A stretch of 64,000 bases of DNA, from contig DISW01000001.1 in the NCBI GenBank assembly GCA_002422605.1, positions 415,148 to 479,147 on the forward strand, written 5' to 3'. The translations under genes and the position numbers were made by a program. Below are positions 50,401 through 58,374 of the stretch, in pieces (the first letter of the stretch is position 1; every line of letters starts with the position of its first letter). The DNA is from Bacteriovoracaceae bacterium UBA6200. Lineage in GTDB: Bacteria > Bdellovibrionota > Bacteriovoracia > Bacteriovoracales > Bacteriovoracaceae. The notes beneath the pieces are model-generated. The model searched no databases and was not told the DNA's origin. It saw only the letters and a list, made by a program, of their open reading frames with translations.

Positions 50401-52548
50401 ACTGATTCAAATTATATGCGGAAATTCTCCCCTTTTAAGAGCATCGAAGCTGCACCATTAAATTCTCAAATTCTTCTTGATCGGACTCTTGTGCAAGATG
50501 CTTGCTTTAGAAGGGCCGGAGCCGTTTGTCATACGGATCTTGATTGTTCTCCAAACAAAATGCATGCGGCCCAAGCAGAAAGCTATGGACTAGATTTCTT
50601 CGGTAATGAAGCTGAGAAGAGTTACTACTCCGAGTACCTGGTTTGTAGTCAAGGGAAAGCAAAACCTTTGCCGTCGGACTCTGACGAATTTAAAAACTAT
50701 AAAATGAATGAGAATCGTTGTTGCCGTGAAATTGGAAGTGATCTCACAACCATCACGAGTGATATACCAACCTCATCCGGCCCCGGAAAATATGATGCCA
50801 AGACAGTTGGTTTAAAGATGTCGATGGTTCCAGGTACAAAACCCAATGATCCAAAACGCTACTCGCGTTTAGCGACAGTTGAGAACATTGGGTCATCCGA
50901 ACGCCCGATACTTTCGGCCTATCAGGAAAGACTTGCTGGCAACGTGCTTGCCCCTAACCCGTCTAACCCTCTTGGAACAAATATTAAAAGTCCAAATCAA
51001 TGGAAAACTCTCAGAGAAGCGAACTCTGAAACATGTTGTGGCGGTGGTTGGATTAGAAAATTTTCTGATGGCTCTAATGATTGGACTAAACGTGACCGCT
51101 TTAACATTGATGTAACTAATTTCCGTTGTCTTAACTCCAGAACAGCACTTATCAGTAGCTTGATTGATATGGCCCCGGACTACAACGACATTTCTGATGT
51201 TCAATATCTTGTTTCTCAGGACTATGGAGATTACTGTAAAACGGCCGACAACACCAATGGTGCTTGTGCTCAATATACTATTAAAGATCAGATTCAGGAG
51301 ATCGCTCCTACGTACCTCGATCAATATGGCGGCATTTTAATTAATACTGTTAAACCAAATTACGCTTCAGGTAATCTCGATTTCTATTTCATGCCAAAAA
51401 GTGCAGATGGGGACAAAGAGGTCTTTATTGATTACAACAAGAGCACCGGTAGAAGAAATATTTCCATTAAGCTTCCAAGTTTCGTTCCAAGAAGCTTTGA
51501 TAATACTATCTCTACCGGAACGATTACCATGCAGGATGCGAACGCAACAATTGTCCGAGCATGTATCTACGTCCCATTGAACGAACTAAATACAACTTCT
51601 CCTACGGGTGGCTATACAGGTATTCCCCTCGGTTTAAGCGTATGTTATTTTTCATTTGATCCAGCAAGCCGCATTCTTCGTGTAGCACCAGATGGATTCC
51701 TAGCTGGAAGTTTTGGCACAAGACGAGTCGGTATTCAATTTGGAACTCCGGCCCCAGGTGCCGGGCGTCTGAGCAGATCTAAACCAGGAAGCAGTACTTA
51801 CTATTTAAAACGTCTTGGCCGTCTTGAATTAAGTGGGATTCCGCAAATTACTCATGAAGCTCTCACTTGTAACGATAATATGAACCGTCTGGTGCCAGGA
51901 ATCTATAAGACGGGAGTCAATTATTTAAATGATCCTCTCAATGCGAGTAAATCATTCAGAAACCAGGAGAACTCTTTCAGACATAATTCCAGCGACTTTA
52001 CGACCTCTCACGGTCTTCAGACTGAGCCGGTCTTCTCAGCTAATGATTTCAAATGCTGTAGCCCACTCGGAACAACTGTAACGAAGGCCAGCCTTTGTTG
52101 TTCAGGATACGCAACAACAGAAGATGATACGAATATCAAAACCTGTGCCCTACCTCGTGGAACAAATCTTATGGTTTACTTCAACCGCTTCGTTTCAAAT
52201 GAAGGGATAGGCACCGATAAACCAGGTGGAGGATTACTCGAAACTGATTTTGATATAGAAACCGGAGAGCCAATTCTTACTGCAGCGGTAAATGATAAAA
52301 TCAGGGAACTTGGTAATAACTTTTGTGAATCAGGAAAAGTTCGTCAGGGCGGCGCTTTTGGAAATTTCGTCATTGAGCCGCAAGGGTCAGAGACAGACCA
52401 GACAGATAAGATCTATAATATCGTTGATTCAACCCGTGACAACGCTCAAAACTCCAATGCTGGAGCGACGATTGCAACAGGTTACAATGCCTTCATTGAA
52501 GGCTTCCGCTGGAATCACCATTTATATTGCTCTGATGACAATGATTAA
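47458..52548 (+). CDS. Giant cysteine-rich lipoprotein (1696 aa)
   Basis: Not recognised. LILTLFLLVSC is a classic lipobox with Cys16 as anchor, then a disordered Ser/Gly segment. The body has dozens of cysteines, many in C-x-x-C, CC or C-x3-DC arrangements: near 231 (CSNSDCVSRGYDCC), near 706 (CETDTDCVTQ), near 1023 (CHTDLDCSPN), and CC pairs near 1088 (RCCREI), 1196 (TCCGGG) and late (KCCSP, LCCSG). The three C-x3-D-C units resemble small disulfide modules of extracellular proteins. A Gly/Thr-rich hinge (TGGSQGGSTGGGTGGETG) lies near 300. Probably an outer-membrane surface protein. The thioesterase gene follows after 8 bp. Confidence 0.7.
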   Translation: MDVRFLILTLFLLVSCMPTAEVGSGKQASSGTTSGLPGGSEDVPATPVSWNFLGSNTNTITINVSNLNNAYLVGTPLENFLLDAENFSGANYCLVSSYSLGGIPYELRSRIVPISYWDFNTKRTVRNFRVDFDDVTNSSAYCDSTLRVKNTTGEFVEDTTSPPTYKFDPSLICPTCTSILTSTKVRLFKRVTYTTPGTVTYLDEVSLGQVNTNSLVMQIDPNYSNVNNPVSCSNSDCVSRGYDCCLNNQCVRDGSIKPAAYTQYQTLLTAVEQERIQNPLAYLNYPQLYYICGSTIPTTGGSQGGSTGGGTGGETGTDAEAFALLKKDFQCINHIKSQATTNPFHNELTGRNYTAATDCLTLASDSSKEMYYRNVMKRLYTTCGCAQTDLQDMINSCPAYEYVATVKDNSGNPLSIDCYTPPGGPATIPINQTVSVNGRNAPHRFFDINGLERELSSGAEQEGKPFSYMDEGKVLPIQQDFSMNAILGQMSVSLDKALPAKTVNVEMDQVYFISTSSGYYTPCPSCAKDSWLNSFSAFPSSSTGTGLQAIGHTTERDQLGTNSTGGNYEDTIFGRACWLPPTMIPFSHIAATPVQKQRLQRLETQSALFNNGYQRDWFGFNKGALIGSFDGVTWFAIGKGRIVKSTSKKLFLAINAPFADVASPGLHVVKVSAYDGITQAAQVDYDPQYHQYHPYQNEAGNCQKYHMCETDTDCVTQLGWEYACADVKGLKTSWPEFDGNGNEVPDSAIDPTIDQILAQKSFPSSSSKRCVYRGAGAFCNANTGNFPATDLNKRKLFTCAPNFHCASMLQAGLFNSKIARFAAKLEEIPVNNNHTFGKDANILGRPLHYVPAISGGSSLPTTIRTALNQNMAMNVSMSSTFTGLCQPGKALPDNTNISTMAHPFNQHAAADYLGRTDFINQIGSCNSTLWNNYRHSSCPVIGADGNYELFSAANITAEYFNRASSQNSCGLEAIKINSVLSTDSNYMRKFSPFKSIEAAPLNSQILLDRTLVQDACFRRAGAVCHTDLDCSPNKMHAAQAESYGLDFFGNEAEKSYYSEYLVCSQGKAKPLPSDSDEFKNYKMNENRCCREIGSDLTTITSDIPTSSGPGKYDAKTVGLKMSMVPGTKPNDPKRYSRLATVENIGSSERPILSAYQERLAGNVLAPNPSNPLGTNIKSPNQWKTLREANSETCCGGGWIRKFSDGSNDWTKRDRFNIDVTNFRCLNSRTALISSLIDMAPDYNDISDVQYLVSQDYGDYCKTADNTNGACAQYTIKDQIQEIAPTYLDQYGGILINTVKPNYASGNLDFYFMPKSADGDKEVFIDYNKSTGRRNISIKLPSFVPRSFDNTISTGTITMQDANATIVRACIYVPLNELNTTSPTGGYTGIPLGLSVCYFSFDPASRILRVAPDGFLAGSFGTRRVGIQFGTPAPGAGRLSRSKPGSSTYYLKRLGRLELSGIPQITHEALTCNDNMNRLVPGIYKTGVNYLNDPLNASKSFRNQENSFRHNSSDFTTSHGLQTEPVFSANDFKCCSPLGTTVTKASLCCSGYATTEDDTNIKTCALPRGTNLMVYFNRFVSNEGIGTDKPGGGLLETDFDIETGEPILTAAVNDKIRELGNNFCESGKVRQGGAFGNFVIEPQGSETDQTDKIYNIVDSTRDNAQNSNAGATIATGYNAFIEGFRWNHHLYCSDDND

Positions 52549-52556
52549 GGAAATCT

Positions 52557-53045
52557 ATGAAACTCCCTAATAAAACGCCCTCTGAAACAGCGATTGAAAT
52601 GCGCGAAATGGTGATGCCAAGCCATACTAATACTCACGGAACCATTTTCGGTGGAACCGTCATGAGCTGGATTGATATTGCTGCTGCCATGGTGGCCGCT
52701 CGTCACTGTGGGAAGCCAGTGGTTACGGCCCATATCGATGATATCGATTTTATCGCTCCTATTAAAATGGGCTACCACGTCCTGATACAAGCCTCATTAA
52801 ATTATGTTGGGAAATCCTCAATGATTGTCGGAGTAAAAGTGACTTCAGAAAATCCTTATACAGGTGAAGTCAGAACAACAACTACTGCCTACCTCACCTT
52901 TGTGGCCCTGGATGATCTGGGAAGACCTCATACTGTTCCAGGACTCACACCTGAAACACCAGATGAAATACGGCGCTTTGAAAATGCTAAGAAAAGAGTG
53001 CAGATGAAAAAAGAAATTCGGAATAGCTTAGAAAACAAGAAATAA
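52557..53045 (+). CDS. Acyl-CoA thioesterase, hotdog fold (YciA/ACOT type)
   Basis: Hydrolyses acyl-CoA to acid and CoA. PSHTNTHGTIFGGTVMSWID carries the active-site HGTIFGG helix of the BACH/YciA class, followed by HIDDIDFIAPIKMG and the terminal AYLTFVALDDLGRP. 162 residues with a Lys-rich tail (KKRVQMKKEIRNSLENKK). GGA precedes the ATG. It is not next to men genes, and whether it could act as the missing DHNA-CoA thioesterase is unknown. A terminator follows. Confidence 0.88.
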   Translation: MKLPNKTPSETAIEMREMVMPSHTNTHGTIFGGTVMSWIDIAAAMVAARHCGKPVVTAHIDDIDFIAPIKMGYHVLIQASLNYVGKSSMIVGVKVTSENPYTGEVRTTTTAYLTFVALDDLGRPHTVPGLTPETPDEIRRFENAKKRVQMKKEIRNSLENKK

Positions 53046-53047
53046 AA

Positions 53048-53073
53048 AAAGCCTCCATTCGGAGGCTTTTGTG
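53048..53073 (+). terminator. Intrinsic terminator after the thioesterase gene
   Basis: A 9-bp stem AAAGCCTCC/GGAGGCTTT with ATTC loop (53048-53056, 53061-53069), followed by TGTGTG; the T-run is the end of the stem (TTTT). It begins 3 bp after the stop. Confidence 0.82.
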
Positions 53074-53230
53074 TGTGTGCAGGAAATTAAAGCTATAAAT
53101 CATTTAAGCTGTTAATAAATCTATTAAACCTGTCAAATCAACAACCCGTCAAACATAAATTACTATATCTAGTATTATTCCTTGTCATGTTTTTGACACA
53201 CAAAAGAATTACAATCACTTTACAAGTTGC

Positions 53231-53264
53231 ACAAATAAAAAGGCCTCCACAAGAGTGGAGGCCT
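53231..53264 (-). terminator. Intrinsic terminator of the small basic protein gene
   Basis: A perfect 10-bp stem AGGCCTCCAC/GTGGAGGCCT with a TCTT loop (53241-53250, 53255-53264), followed on the minus strand by TTTTATTTGT. It lies 27 bp after the stop of the 38-residue gene. Between it and the thioesterase terminator (53074-53230) I see no gene. Confidence 0.88.
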
Positions 53265-53290
53265 GATTATAAACTTCTGTTGAGAGAAGA

Positions 53291-53407
53291 TTAGTTATTA
53301 TGGCTTTTAGTAAGTCTTTTCTTACGAGCAAGGCGCTTAAGCTTCGTAGCGCTCTGTCTATTTTTTGAAGCTGTCTTCGCTGGACGCGACTTTTTTAACT
53401 TTTTCAT
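53291..53407 (-). CDS. Small highly basic protein (38 aa)
   Basis: A 39-codon frame with a near-perfect ribosome site AGGAGGA 3 bp before the ATG and its own strong terminator. The product has 15 Lys/Arg in 38 residues (opening MKKLKKSRPAKTASKNRQ, then KLKRLARKKRLTK) and no acidic residue, so it should bind nucleic acid or ribosomes. The family is not recognised; it is not L34, L36, S21 or Thx by motif. Flanked by the thioesterase and the secreted-protein gene, both on the other strand, so it is a monocistronic unit. Confidence 0.75.
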   Translation of the reverse strand: MKKLKKSRPAKTASKNRQSATKLKRLARKKRLTKSHNN

Positions 53408-53478
53408 GAATCCTCCTAAATTTTCAATTCGAAAGAGCTTATAATAAAAAAGAAGCTTTGCAAACGACAGGAATAGCT

Positions 53479-54285
53479 ATGCGTATGTCTTATATAGTAT
53501 TTTTTATATCCCTCACCGCCTGGGCCCAGCCCACTCCCCAGATTGAGGTTCTTCCAAATCCCAGAAGTATTGAAGATTTTGATCACCAGTTCAAGGGATG
53601 TTTGGAGAATTCTGAATGTGATCAGGTCATGGGTCTTCAGCTTAACCGCTGGAAAGAATTAGTTAAGAAAGTGCAGAATGAGGAAGTTCCGGAAAAGAAA
53701 AAAAATCAATTCCTTGAACTCTTCCGCTCAAAATACGGTATTCCAGTTGAATTCTACACAACTGAAAAATCCCAACAGGGATTTAAACCACTAATGTTTA
53801 ATTCACATTGCAAGAATCATAACCCCAAACCGCCCGGTCAAAAGACCTTAAGAGGCACGGCTTTCGTCAAGTCGCTTAAGCCAAATGCTGCCATCGTTTG
53901 GAGAGACCAGACCCAGATTGAAGTTCCTATCAGTGATCTTTTTAGACCTCAACCTGTGACAGTTTACCTAAATGAAGGCCCTGCCACTTTCCTGCTTCCT
54001 ATTGATGATCAACCGCTTTTTATAAAAGAGGGACATCTCTTTGTTCTTAAAGAAGAGGACGGACTTTTCTATACATTGAAAATTGGTCAGACTGGCGAAT
54101 GGAAGATTGAGAATTTAGACCTGTCAAATTTAAGCCGTTGGTCGGAGCATCGATCTGAAGTGACTTGTCCCAAAGAAGATAAAAAACTCGCTCCGAAAGA
54201 ATTCGGAGTCGAGTTTTGTAAGACTATCTGGAATGAAGATATTAAGAAAACGGTTGTCGTAAAATTATATCAAGGCTGTGCTTGA
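53479..54285 (+). CDS. Secreted protein of unknown function (~268 aa)
   Basis: Not recognised. RMSYIVFFISLTAWAQ is a signal peptide from the ATG at 53479 with AGGAAT upstream; the frame can be read 7 codons earlier but without a ribosome site. The mature part is helical first (FDHQFKGCLENSECDQVMGLQLNRWKELVKKV) and then strand-rich (PVTVYLNEGPATFLLP). Five or six cysteines suggest disulfides. Convergent with the lipoprotein gene, stops adjacent. The 71 bp between it and the small basic gene must hold both divergent promoters. Confidence 0.65.
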   Translation: MRMSYIVFFISLTAWAQPTPQIEVLPNPRSIEDFDHQFKGCLENSECDQVMGLQLNRWKELVKKVQNEEVPEKKKNQFLELFRSKYGIPVEFYTTEKSQQGFKPLMFNSHCKNHNPKPPGQKTLRGTAFVKSLKPNAAIVWRDQTQIEVPISDLFRPQPVTVYLNEGPATFLLPIDDQPLFIKEGHLFVLKEEDGLFYTLKIGQTGEWKIENLDLSNLSRWSEHRSEVTCPKEDKKLAPKEFGVEFCKTIWNEDIKKTVVVKLYQGCA

Positions 54286-54948
54286 TTACTGCATGACCGC
54301 TTCACGCTGGATACTACTACCAGTACTGCAATTTCCTAATGTGCTCAAGTAGCGCTTTACAAAGAAGCCAGTATTATTGCCATTAAGACTGAACTGAATG
54401 ATTTCTTCAGTATGGATTGCATAACGGTTGTAGTTATCAACTGATCCCTTCTCAAATTTAATACAAATATTATTCTTGTCTGAGCGGCAGTTATCTTGAT
54501 TAATTTTTCTAAACCAGATAGCAGAATTTGAACCAGTCATAAGAGGGTTTGTGAGTGCTCGGACATTGGCACAAATCTCTTTCATGATTCCTTCAGTGGA
54601 TGTTTCAATTTCTTTAAAACCGAAAGAAACATTACCAACAGGTCTGAAAAAATAATTCCCACCCAATTGATCTATGGTCACGGCCACTTCCGAAGCCGGC
54701 CCTAACTCAGGTTGATTGCAGTTCTTTTGTGAGTAAGAAAAATTATATTCAGCTTGGGCCGTAGACAATGAAGGAAGACGGCTTTCTTTTTGCTCAAGTT
54801 TAGAGCAAAGATGAGCAAACTCTTCTCCATTTACCGGAACTTGTAGAAACTCACGAACACTTCCGAGGTTTGACTTAGGAGTCGGAGCTTCCTCGACTGT
54901 ACATGATATGAAAAAAACGAGAGATGATACCAAGAGCAAAGCTTTCAT
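54286..54948 (-). CDS. Lipoprotein, paralogue A (220 aa)
   Basis: Signal and lipobox ALLLVSSLVFFISC, mature Cys at about 16. It is a paralogue of the next gene upstream: both have a region EIETSTEGIMKEICANVRALTNPLM...SAIW, then ICIKFEKGSVDN and YAIHTEEI, at the same spacing. The function of this family is unknown. GAGGAG before the tandem ATGs favours the second (54948). Probably co-transcribed with the upstream paralogue after a 66-bp gap. Convergent with the secreted-protein gene. Confidence 0.7.
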   Translation of the reverse strand: MKALLLVSSLVFFISCTVEEAPTPKSNLGSVREFLQVPVNGEEFAHLCSKLEQKESRLPSLSTAQAEYNFSYSQKNCNQPELGPASEVAVTIDQLGGNYFFRPVGNVSFGFKEIETSTEGIMKEICANVRALTNPLMTGSNSAIWFRKINQDNCRSDKNNICIKFEKGSVDNYNRYAIHTEEIIQFSLNGNNTGFFVKRYLSTLGNCSTGSSIQREAVMQ

Positions 54949-55014
54949 CATGATCTCCTCCAAGGAAAAATTATATAATAATTGTTTCTTAGAGGGACCC
55001 TACTGACAACTTTT

Positions 55015-55695
55015 TTATTTTAGAAAAGCTTCCGAAATTTGGGCCTTAAAAGGAGAACAAATTGCATTTGTAACTTTTTTACGGTGAGAGAAGAATCCGT
55101 ATTTCTCCTGACTGGATATTACACGCACTCTCATCCATTCTTTTGTATGAATGGTATAATCTTGATCCCCGGTCAAAATTCCTTTTTCAACTTGAACGCA
55201 GACTTCTCCACCGGCAGGAACACAATCCTTACTAGGGATTCCGCTTGTCGTAACCCAGAGTGCACTTTGGCCAGGGATATCAATAATAGGATTGTTAAAA
55301 GAAGAGAGATTGCCGCAAACTGAGGACAAGAGTCCTGTCGTACTGGTTTCAACCTCTGGGAAAATATAATCCATACCATCGTGGGTGTTTTTAAAAACAA
55401 AACCGTTTCCACCTGTTTGAAGTTTTACAGTGATATCAGCATCAATCACAGTCTTGCCGTCACAGTCCGATTGCTTGGTGGCAAAAAGAAACGAATAGTT
55501 GGTAGCAGATCCCAAGGTTTGGGCTTTAGTGGCCAGAGCGGAGCAAACAGTTGAAAGATTATTCCGATCAGAACTTGTAACTGTAAGAGCATTAGATGAA
55601 CGCGACTCTCCAATAGAATTGGATTTAACATTTGAGTCATACTTACCACAGGCAAGGCTTCCAAAAAACATAAAGGCCAGTAATGAGTATTTCAT
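55015..55695 (-). CDS. Lipoprotein, paralogue B (226 aa)
   Basis: Lipobox in LLAFMFFGSLACG, Cys16. Matches paralogue A: EVETSTTGLLSSVCGNLSSFNNPII...SALW, VCVQVEKG and YTIHTKEWM, and shares four cysteines in the same order. An Asn/Ser-rich linker follows the anchor. Tandem duplication is the simplest explanation. The third lipoprotein gene starts 2 bp upstream (55698), so a three-gene lipoprotein operon is likely. Surface or periplasmic location is inferred. Confidence 0.7.
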   Translation of the reverse strand: MKYSLLAFMFFGSLACGKYDSNVKSNSIGESRSSNALTVTSSDRNNLSTVCSALATKAQTLGSATNYSFLFATKQSDCDGKTVIDADITVKLQTGGNGFVFKNTHDGMDYIFPEVETSTTGLLSSVCGNLSSFNNPIIDIPGQSALWVTTSGIPSKDCVPAGGEVCVQVEKGILTGDQDYTIHTKEWMRVRVISSQEKYGFFSHRKKVTNAICSPFKAQISEAFLK

Positions 55696-55697
55696 AT

Positions 55698-56426
55698 TTA
55701 ACGGCTCACCATTTTATTCTTAATAAAATTATTTCTCAATTTCCCAGCTTCGGCCACATAGTTTTCAAACCAATGGGTACGAGTGAGTTTGATAAAACGT
55801 TTTTCTTCCGGACTGGTTAATCCAAGTCCTTGAGTTTCGAGCATCTTCACTAGATAAAAATTCGCAAAAACAGGAATTTTAAGTACGGCCGTCATGGCAG
55901 TGGGATTTTGATGAAAAGAAGTCTTGTGAGCATAATGAGTGACGAGATTATCAAACTTATAATAATTATCACTAACACCCTCTTCACAAAGAGTGACTAA
56001 CTCGCCTTCGATAACTTTATGATAATCTTTCAAAGAAAACTCTCTATTGAAGGCCAGTTCCGGAAAATAATCCTTCCCTTCAATATCCACATTGTTGGCA
56101 GGATAAAAAGAAACCATCGGTATCATGCTGGCATCAGTTTGGATTTTGTCATGATGAAATTGGGGACAAAAACTCATTTCTGATTTTTTACCCAGATGTT
56201 TTCCTAGTGTCAGGTACTGATGATAAAGAGTACTAAAGTAAACTCTTCGGGGAGAAATCTCTTCTACATCTTCCACCGACATAGAGGCCGGCATTCTCGA
56301 CCCCATCATCTGCACTTTTTGAAGAAGTTCAGCAGCGTATGGGAACTGAACTGTTTTATAAACAGACGCCTCATGAGCACAGCTTACGAGGAAAAATGAG
56401 AAAAGAGTGAGGGGAAGTGATTTCAT
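55698..56426 (-). CDS. Lipoprotein of unknown function (242 aa)
   Basis: Lipobox LTLFSFFLVSCAH with Cys16. The rest is mixed helical with FCPQFHHDKI and a long C-terminal helix (HWFENYVAEAGKLRNNFIKNK). It does not resemble its two downstream lipoprotein neighbours. First gene of the probable three-gene run, AGGAGATC 5 bp before the ATG. No domain is recognised. Divergent from the EVE gene 76 bp away. Confidence 0.65.
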   Translation of the reverse strand: MKSLPLTLFSFFLVSCAHEASVYKTVQFPYAAELLQKVQMMGSRMPASMSVEDVEEISPRRVYFSTLYHQYLTLGKHLGKKSEMSFCPQFHHDKIQTDASMIPMVSFYPANNVDIEGKDYFPELAFNREFSLKDYHKVIEGELVTLCEEGVSDNYYKFDNLVTHYAHKTSFHQNPTAMTAVLKIPVFANFYLVKMLETQGLGLTSPEEKRFIKLTRTHWFENYVAEAGKLRNNFIKNKMVSR

Positions 56427-56502
56427 AGGATCTCCTTAACCTACTCTTCGACAAAACCAATCGGAACTTGATTAACTGTCAAAAATTGTCCAATATAAGA
56501 AT

Positions 56503-56973
56503 ATGAAATACTGGCTCATGAAATCAGAACCTGATGTCTTCTCTTTTGCGGATTTAAAAAAACGCCCAAAAAAAACAGAACCCTGGAATGGTGTTCGAAA
56601 CTATCAGGCCCGTAATTTTATGCGAGATGAGATGTCTCCAGGAGATCTGATTCTATTCTATCACTCTAGCTGCCCTATTCCCGGGGTTGCCGGGATTGCT
56701 AAAGTGGCTTCTAAAGCTTATCCCGACTCTACCCAGTTTGACCCAGAATCCGAGTATTTTGATCCAAAAGCTACTCTGGAAAAACCTCGTTGGTTTTTAG
56801 TTGATGTGGCCTTCGAACAGGATCTTGATTGCCATGTGGCCCTGGAAGAAATTAAACAACATAAGAAGCTTGAAGAGATGAGACTTCTTCAACGGGGTAA
56901 CAGGCTTTCTATTCTGCCTGTCGCCCGTGAAGAATTTGAATACATTAAGAAGTTAGGTCTTAAAAAAGGCTGA
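56503..56973 (+). CDS. EVE-domain protein (THYN1-like)
   Basis: The EVE fold binds modified bases in nucleic acids (PUA-like). KYWLMKSEPDVFSFADL, WNGVRNYQARNFMRDEMSPGDLILFYHS, PGVAGIAKVASKAYPD and LLQRGNRLSILPV are the family's standard segments; 156 residues is the normal single-domain size. Cytoplasmic. It is alone, and its end overlaps the convergent carboxypeptidase by 14 bp. No restriction or modification genes are adjacent. Confidence 0.92.
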   Translation: MKYWLMKSEPDVFSFADLKKRPKKTEPWNGVRNYQARNFMRDEMSPGDLILFYHSSCPIPGVAGIAKVASKAYPDSTQFDPESEYFDPKATLEKPRWFLVDVAFEQDLDCHVALEEIKQHKKLEEMRLLQRGNRLSILPVAREEFEYIKKLGLKKG

Positions 56974-58276
56974 TGTAGTTTCCGTTTGAACGAACTACAT
57001 TTTTCTCTACTTTTAAACTGAGCGTATTAACAGTCTGACTTCCATTTTCCTTAACAGAGAAGAGATAATCCCCTTCTGGTAAAACTTTATAGAATTCAGA
57101 ACCACGGAAAGCATAACTACCTAAGTCCCGTGTTCCACCGTTAACTTGTTTAATCGCAACCGTTCCAGAAACTCCCTGACGAGAAATCTTGAAACCAGCA
57201 CCCCGGTGGATCTCACCCATGAAGTAAACCAGAGAGTCACGGTTGTCCTGATAAAATCCTGGAATCTCCCGGTAAGGGGGCCATTTTTTATCAGAGAGTT
57301 CCACTGTAATTTGAAGATCATTATGCCAGACATAGCTCCAGTCCTGCATTCCTCCCCGAACAATATACCATTCAGCACCATTGGTGATTCCTCCATGAAA
57401 CTCTCGGGAGTTTTTCATGCCGGCATTAAGATTGGCATAGCCTTGAGAGAGCTCAACCACTAAGTCGTTCAAAGGGTGGACGTCATATTTTGAATCCCAA
57501 GGATAGTTAGCAACAACCGCTCCTCCATGAAAGTTAGCGGATAAAGCGAATTGTCTTTCACCCTGAAATTTCATGACAAGCTGAGTTTCAATCTGACGAC
57601 CCTTCGGTGAACTTTCAGAATCCCGGGTCATATCGGGAAAATTCCGGTTGAGATCCGTCCACTTGGCGTTCGCTCTTTGCTTAAGATCACTTCCATCAGG
57701 ATTCATAGATGGCATGATATAGATCTCAGTGTTATTGATCAGCTCAGAAATCGTTCGGTCACTGCCATACTTTGAGCCCATCTCCTCGATCAATGTGACC
57801 ATGAGTTCTCTTCCCGTAATTTCATCCCCGTGCATGGAAGAAATATACTTAAACTCTGGCTCAACTTCATCGACTCCTGGATTATCAGAAATTTTCATCA
57901 CCCATAGGTCTTTCCCATTGGTGGATTTTCCGATGCTCTCAAGACGCATAATCTTAGGATACTTCTGAACAAGCTCTTGAAGTTTAGCTTCAATCTGCAT
58001 AGAACTGGGATAATCAGCAAAGGCCTTATTGTTAATCTCTTTCATGTCGAGATAAACAATATTTTTGCTGTCTAAATACTGAGCTATTCCCGTGGGACCA
58101 TAGAGCTCGAAACCTTCAGAACTTACGTGATCGATAACCACTGTTCCTGTTTCGATGAGATCTCTGACGATCTCTGGGTTACTAGCTGGGACAAAAAGTT
58201 CTTCCTGAATCTTGACTTGAGCTGCTTGGACCAATGTTGATATTGCCAGTAGCGGAAAGACAAAACGTAATTTCAT
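56960..58276 (-). CDS. Secreted M14 zinc carboxypeptidase with C-terminal beta-sandwich
   Basis: Signal peptide LRFVFPLLAISTLVQA, a pro-region (about 20-105), then a carboxypeptidase domain: SMHGDE (H-x2-E zinc ligands), LNRNFPD (Arg-Asn substrate binding), SANFHGGAVVANYPWD (third His) and TVELSDKKWP with the catalytic Glu. Residues ~360-435 (FKISRQGVSGTVAIKQVNGG, VLPEGDYLFSVKEN) look like the transthyretin-like regulatory domain of the carboxypeptidase M/N type. It should trim C-terminal residues from exported peptides. ATG at 58276 has AAAGGA upstream; the longer frame lacks one. Overlaps EVE by 14 bp. Confidence 0.87.
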   Translation of the reverse strand: MKLRFVFPLLAISTLVQAAQVKIQEELFVPASNPEIVRDLIETGTVVIDHVSSEGFELYGPTGIAQYLDSKNIVYLDMKEINNKAFADYPSSMQIEAKLQELVQKYPKIMRLESIGKSTNGKDLWVMKISDNPGVDEVEPEFKYISSMHGDEITGRELMVTLIEEMGSKYGSDRTISELINNTEIYIMPSMNPDGSDLKQRANAKWTDLNRNFPDMTRDSESSPKGRQIETQLVMKFQGERQFALSANFHGGAVVANYPWDSKYDVHPLNDLVVELSQGYANLNAGMKNSREFHGGITNGAEWYIVRGGMQDWSYVWHNDLQITVELSDKKWPPYREIPGFYQDNRDSLVYFMGEIHRGAGFKISRQGVSGTVAIKQVNGGTRDLGSYAFRGSEFYKVLPEGDYLFSVKENGSQTVNTLSLKVEKNVVRSNGNYISLF

Positions 58277-58374
58277 CGTGAAATCCTTTGTTTTCATATC
58301 TAATCAAGTTAAGCGCCTAATTGAATGAAAAGCAAAGGAAGTCAGTTAAGTGACATTTTATTTTAGATTTTTTT

